Source: Podocnemis expansa (taxonomy: Eukaryota; Chordata; Testudines; Podocnemididae). Taken from it: a stretch of DNA of 64,000 nt. Both the position numbers and the translations under genes were made by a program. Below the pieces are notes generated by a model. The model did no database searches. It worked only from the letters and a program-made list of their open reading frames with translations, and was not told the origin of the DNA. Below, piece by piece: positions 60,472 through 64,000 of this stretch; positions within the stretch are counted from its first letter, which is position 1; the number at the start of each line of letters is the position of its first letter. The stretch is from positions 24,628,948 through 24,692,947 of the forward strand of contig ML681971.1 in assembly GCA_007922195.1 (NCBI GenBank), given 5' to 3'.

Positions 60472-61002
60472 CTACTCCACTGTATCCCAGCCCTGGGCCC
60501 TGACCGTACCCATGGATTCGACCACAGGGTCAGCAGGGATCTGGCTGAAACACACTGACCCTGTTATGGGCTCAGTCCCAGGTATTTGAGGGACAATTCC
60601 CTCTGAGCGGCTGCTTTCACCCTCTCCCTTTAGTACCTGTTTGGTCCATTCAACGGAGTCCTTTGGGTAGTCACTTAGGGGCAAGGAGCAGAAGCTGTCC
60701 ATTTCATCAGGTGGGAGTAGGTCGGGAAGCTCCAGTGGGATCTCCATCTCCTCTGGTGGGGGTAACTCTGGAAGCGCCACTTGATCCGGTGCGAGGGGCA
60801 GCTCTTCCAGGCCCTGCCCTGCAGGGGGGTTAGCTTCTTGCATAGCAAGCAGCAGTTCCTCCAAATCACAGGAAGACAGCGGCGGGGCTGGACCATGGAA
60901 GTCCAGGCCTTCCAGAGAGAAGTCAGGGTTCCCAGACTCCAGCTGTCCTCCCAGCCCTCCATCCCCAAGTGAAGCCAGCCCCTCCTCAGGGGCACCTGCC
61001 AT
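60472..61002 (-). CDS. unidentified acidic ORF of 176 codons in a GC-rich island
   Basis: I do not recognise this protein. It starts at an ATG in a CCCATGG context and is rich in Glu, Asp, Leu and Pro, with repeated short acidic/hydrophobic blocks such as CDLEELLLAMQEA, LPELPPPEEMEIPLELPDLL and PPDEMDSFCSLPLSDY. There is no membrane segment, Cys/His cluster or catalytic motif. Its composition resembles transactivation domains or a gag/ORF1-like protein, but this is only an impression. Overlapping frames (60986-61264 and 60675-61109) are also open, so the real product may be a spliced or frameshifted one. A TATA-like box lies about 155 bases upstream, and an A-rich stretch (ATAAAAAACAAACAAAC) follows 100-120 bases after the stop. 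Most likely part of an unrecognised retroelement; a gene nested in the BCAS3 intron is less likely. Confidence 0.35.
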   Translation of the reverse strand: MAGAPEEGLASLGDGGLGGQLESGNPDFSLEGLDFHGPAPPLSSCDLEELLLAMQEANPPAGQGLEELPLAPDQVALPELPPPEEMEIPLELPDLLPPDEMDSFCSLPLSDYPKDSVEWTKQVLKGEGESSRSEGIVPQIPGTEPITGSVCFSQIPADPVVESMGTVRAQGWDTVE

Positions 61003-61264
61003 GGGAGGCCCAAGCCATCCATCCTGGTACTGGGATAGAGGCCCACGGGTAGGTGAGTGTTTCTTCTGCCAGAGGAATGGCGAGGGCTGAGGAACCAGGA
61101 GAGAACCATCCTTCCTCTTCAGCGGCCACGGCTGGATTGAGCTCCTTGGCCTGGCTTTTATAATTCCTGCCCCACCCCTTGAGCGCCACTTTATTGGACA
61201 GATGTCTGGCAGCCGTGCCTCCTGTCAGTGGGGCGGCTGTATTACCTTTCCTGGGGGTGGCCAT
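60986..61264 (-). CDS. small upstream ORF of 92 codons overlapping the acidic ORF
   Basis: It begins MATPRKGNTAAPLTGG at an ATG in a strong context (AAACATGG) and ends 17 bases inside the next ORF in another frame. The putative CCAAT, GC-box and TATA elements lie within it, so it may be no more than untranscribed 5' sequence that happens to be open. Alternatively, one indel may have split an older single frame. No known domain. Confidence 0.22.
   Translation of the reverse strand: MATPRKGNTAAPLTGGTAARHLSNKVALKGWGRNYKSQAKELNPAVAAEEEGWFSPGSSALAIPLAEETLTYPWASIPVPGWMAWASHGRCP
61154..61197 (-). promoter_or_regulatory. CCAAT - GC/CACCC box - TATA cluster
   Basis: On the minus strand, in order: CCAAT (61197-61193), GGGGTGGGGC (61178-61169) and TTATAAAAGC (61163-61154). 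Order and spacing fit a compact RNA polymerase II promoter with a start near 61125-61135, upstream of the ATGs at 61109 and 61002. Motif matches alone do not prove activity. It could be an LTR or retroelement promoter. Confidence 0.45.
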
Positions 61265-62657
<1,393 letters not shown>

Positions 62658-62755
62658 TAGAAACTCTGTGTTCTCTGTACAGTAAAATTTTTTTGTTTTA
62701 TCTTGGTTTGGTATTTGTTCTCCCCCCCTTCCCCCCACCCCCGAAAACTCTGGTA

Positions 62756-62911
62756 CAGTGGTTCTTATTTTGAGGTACGCCACCATATAGCTTCAAAATG
62801 AATTCATGAATATTTATAAGCCAACCTAGAACTCTGAGAAGTTTTTCAAAAAATTCTATGGCACGTGCTCATGCCTGATGGCACACCTGGCATACTGGTT
62901 GAGAAACACTG
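62756..62911. mobile_element. hAT MITE with near-perfect target duplication
   Basis: Ends CAGTGGTTCTTATTTTGAGG and GGTTGAGAAACACTG. The target duplication is CTCTGGTA (62748-62755) versus CTCTAGTA (62912-62919), 7 of 8 matching. It is 156 bp long with no coding sequence. Internal pieces (TTCATGAATATT) resemble the right part of the element at 11521-12597, so it may be a deletion derivative of a related hAT family. Confidence 0.82.
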
Positions 62912-63104
62912 CTCTAGTAATATTCATAGTGTATGTTGTATTCATTGACTAGCTTTAGGGTTTTAAAATATTATGCAGGCATCACAGTTCACCCAAAAGT
63001 AGAGCTTGGGTTTTCCACTTTTCAAGGAATATTTTGACTTTAAATAGGACAATAATACTTCCTATGACCATCTGAAAACCACTTATAGATGGGAACGGAT
63101 TAAG

Positions 63105-64000
63105 TGTCATGATACCTCAGTGTGTAGGAGTGTCAAGTATTCTCATGTTCCTGTTTACAAATGGAGAATCAGAGTACAGTCCCACTAATGTAACCTTCAG
63201 GTGGGCTACAATTCATTCACTTGCCCCTCTCCAGTGCCTAACAGATAGAAACCCCTGGAGAAAGCAGGTGGAGACCCAGGATTCAGTCTGTAAAGGACTC
63301 ACAATGAAGACTGCTCAAAGCTACCATCCCACATTAAAATACTACTTAGAATTAACATAACAATGAACTTTATTAGCTACTAACCTGACAGATCTTATCC
63401 TAAGAGAACACAATGAACTTAAACAGAACAGTAAGAAACCCAGGAGTTCTGAAGTTCAGGTGGAGTCACACTTATCTCAGTTACAGTCTCTGTTAAAGTC
63501 CTGTGGCTTGAGTGGAAAGAAGTAGCAATCCTCTTCTTCTTTGTCTGCAGGAATCTTCAGTAGGAATCGATGCAGTCCTTTCTTTTTCTTCTGGAACCAG
63601 CACCATGCAGTCAGGTTACTGGTTAACCAGTCATCAGTCACATAGGAGAAAACTCTGCAGCAAAATGCTCCACAGCAGAGAGAAAACATTTTGCTGTCCA
63701 CTCCTGGCTCAGCTTTTGTCTCAGTCACACACACTGAGTTCATGGACTCTTCTCAGTTCCAACACTCTGTAGTTGCTCCTGTCAGGCTGCTACTCACAGC
63801 AACAATAACAAACCTTGTGGAGCTTGCTCAAAATGCTACCCCACCCTGTTACCAGAAGGTTCTGATTTCTGGGCAGCCAAATCTGCCCAGCAACATAACC
63901 CACCCTGAACAGATCTCAAAGAGATAGTGTAACCCATAGGCCTAAAACAGGCTAAGCCAGTGAACAGCTGTAAATCAGTGGCTGAGTTGTCAGAACCCTT
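63105..64000 (-). mobile_element. LTR-type element candidate, cut by the window edge
   Basis: On the minus strand the block ends ...GAGGTATCATGACA (63105), a TGT/ACA-type border, and contains an AATAAA signal at 63374-63369, a few hundred bases before that end, as in an LTR. Its composition is richer in GC than the neighbouring intron. The other end lies outside the window and no gag/pol coding is recognised, so this remains a candidate. Confidence 0.35.

Overview
The window is vertebrate genomic DNA, almost certainly from a non-avian reptile of the turtle or crocodilian type. It is AT-rich and intron-dominated. It carries several CR1 LINE copies, including the CR1 ORF1 esterase and two 3'-end subfamilies, together with Penelope-like elements with a GIY-YIG domain, hAT-type MITEs with 8-bp target duplications, a tRNA-derived SINE with a CR1-like tail, and worn L2 and MIR-like debris. 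I cannot separate turtle from crocodilian by eye. There are no prokaryotic operons, CRISPR arrays, rRNA genes or functional tRNA genes.

The only host gene I recognise is BCAS3 (rudhira) on the + strand. Three consecutive coding exons lie at 2043-2124, 17698-17770 and 62549-62656. Their reading phases join without a gap and give an 87-codon stretch that matches the N-terminal third of BCAS3, part of its WD40/PROPPIN-like beta-propeller. Everything else is intron: about 15.6 kb between the first two exons, about 44.8 kb between the second and third, plus partial flanking introns.

Layout. 1-2042: intron with two hAT pieces. 2125-17697: Penelope-like ends at 2.4 and 8.1 kb, a Penelope-like copy with inverted arms at 10.4-11.3 kb, and a complete 1.08-kb hAT element at 11.5-12.6 kb. 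17771-62548: CR1 fragments at 20.2, 46.4, 48.3 and 48.6 kb; two long CR1 copies at 34.2-38.0 kb and 56.4-59.0 kb; hAT MITEs at 22.3, 31.2 and 52.9 kb; a fold-back element at 21.9 kb; a LINE remnant with a restriction-like endonuclease domain at 39.7-40.3 kb; an L2 remnant at 41.7 kb; a Penelope-like copy at 47.6-48.3 kb; a solo-LTR candidate at 51.3-52.1 kb; a tRNA-Val-like SINE at 55.6 kb; and a GC-rich minus-strand ORF island with its own CCAAT/GC/TATA arrangement at 60.4-61.3 kb. 62657-64000: one hAT MITE and an LTR-like element cut by the window edge.

The mobile elements are fossils: each coding copy I could read has stops, frameshifts or truncations. The most unusual items are the unidentified ORF island with a promoter-like block, the Penelope-like copy whose GIY-YIG remnant sits between roughly 210-bp inverted arms, the tRNA-Val-like SINE with a CR1-like tail, and complementary Penelope ends on either side of the 73-nt BCAS3 exon. 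I found no clear sign of a wholly new biological system. All identifications rest on reading motifs and comparing copies within the window; no database search was possible.
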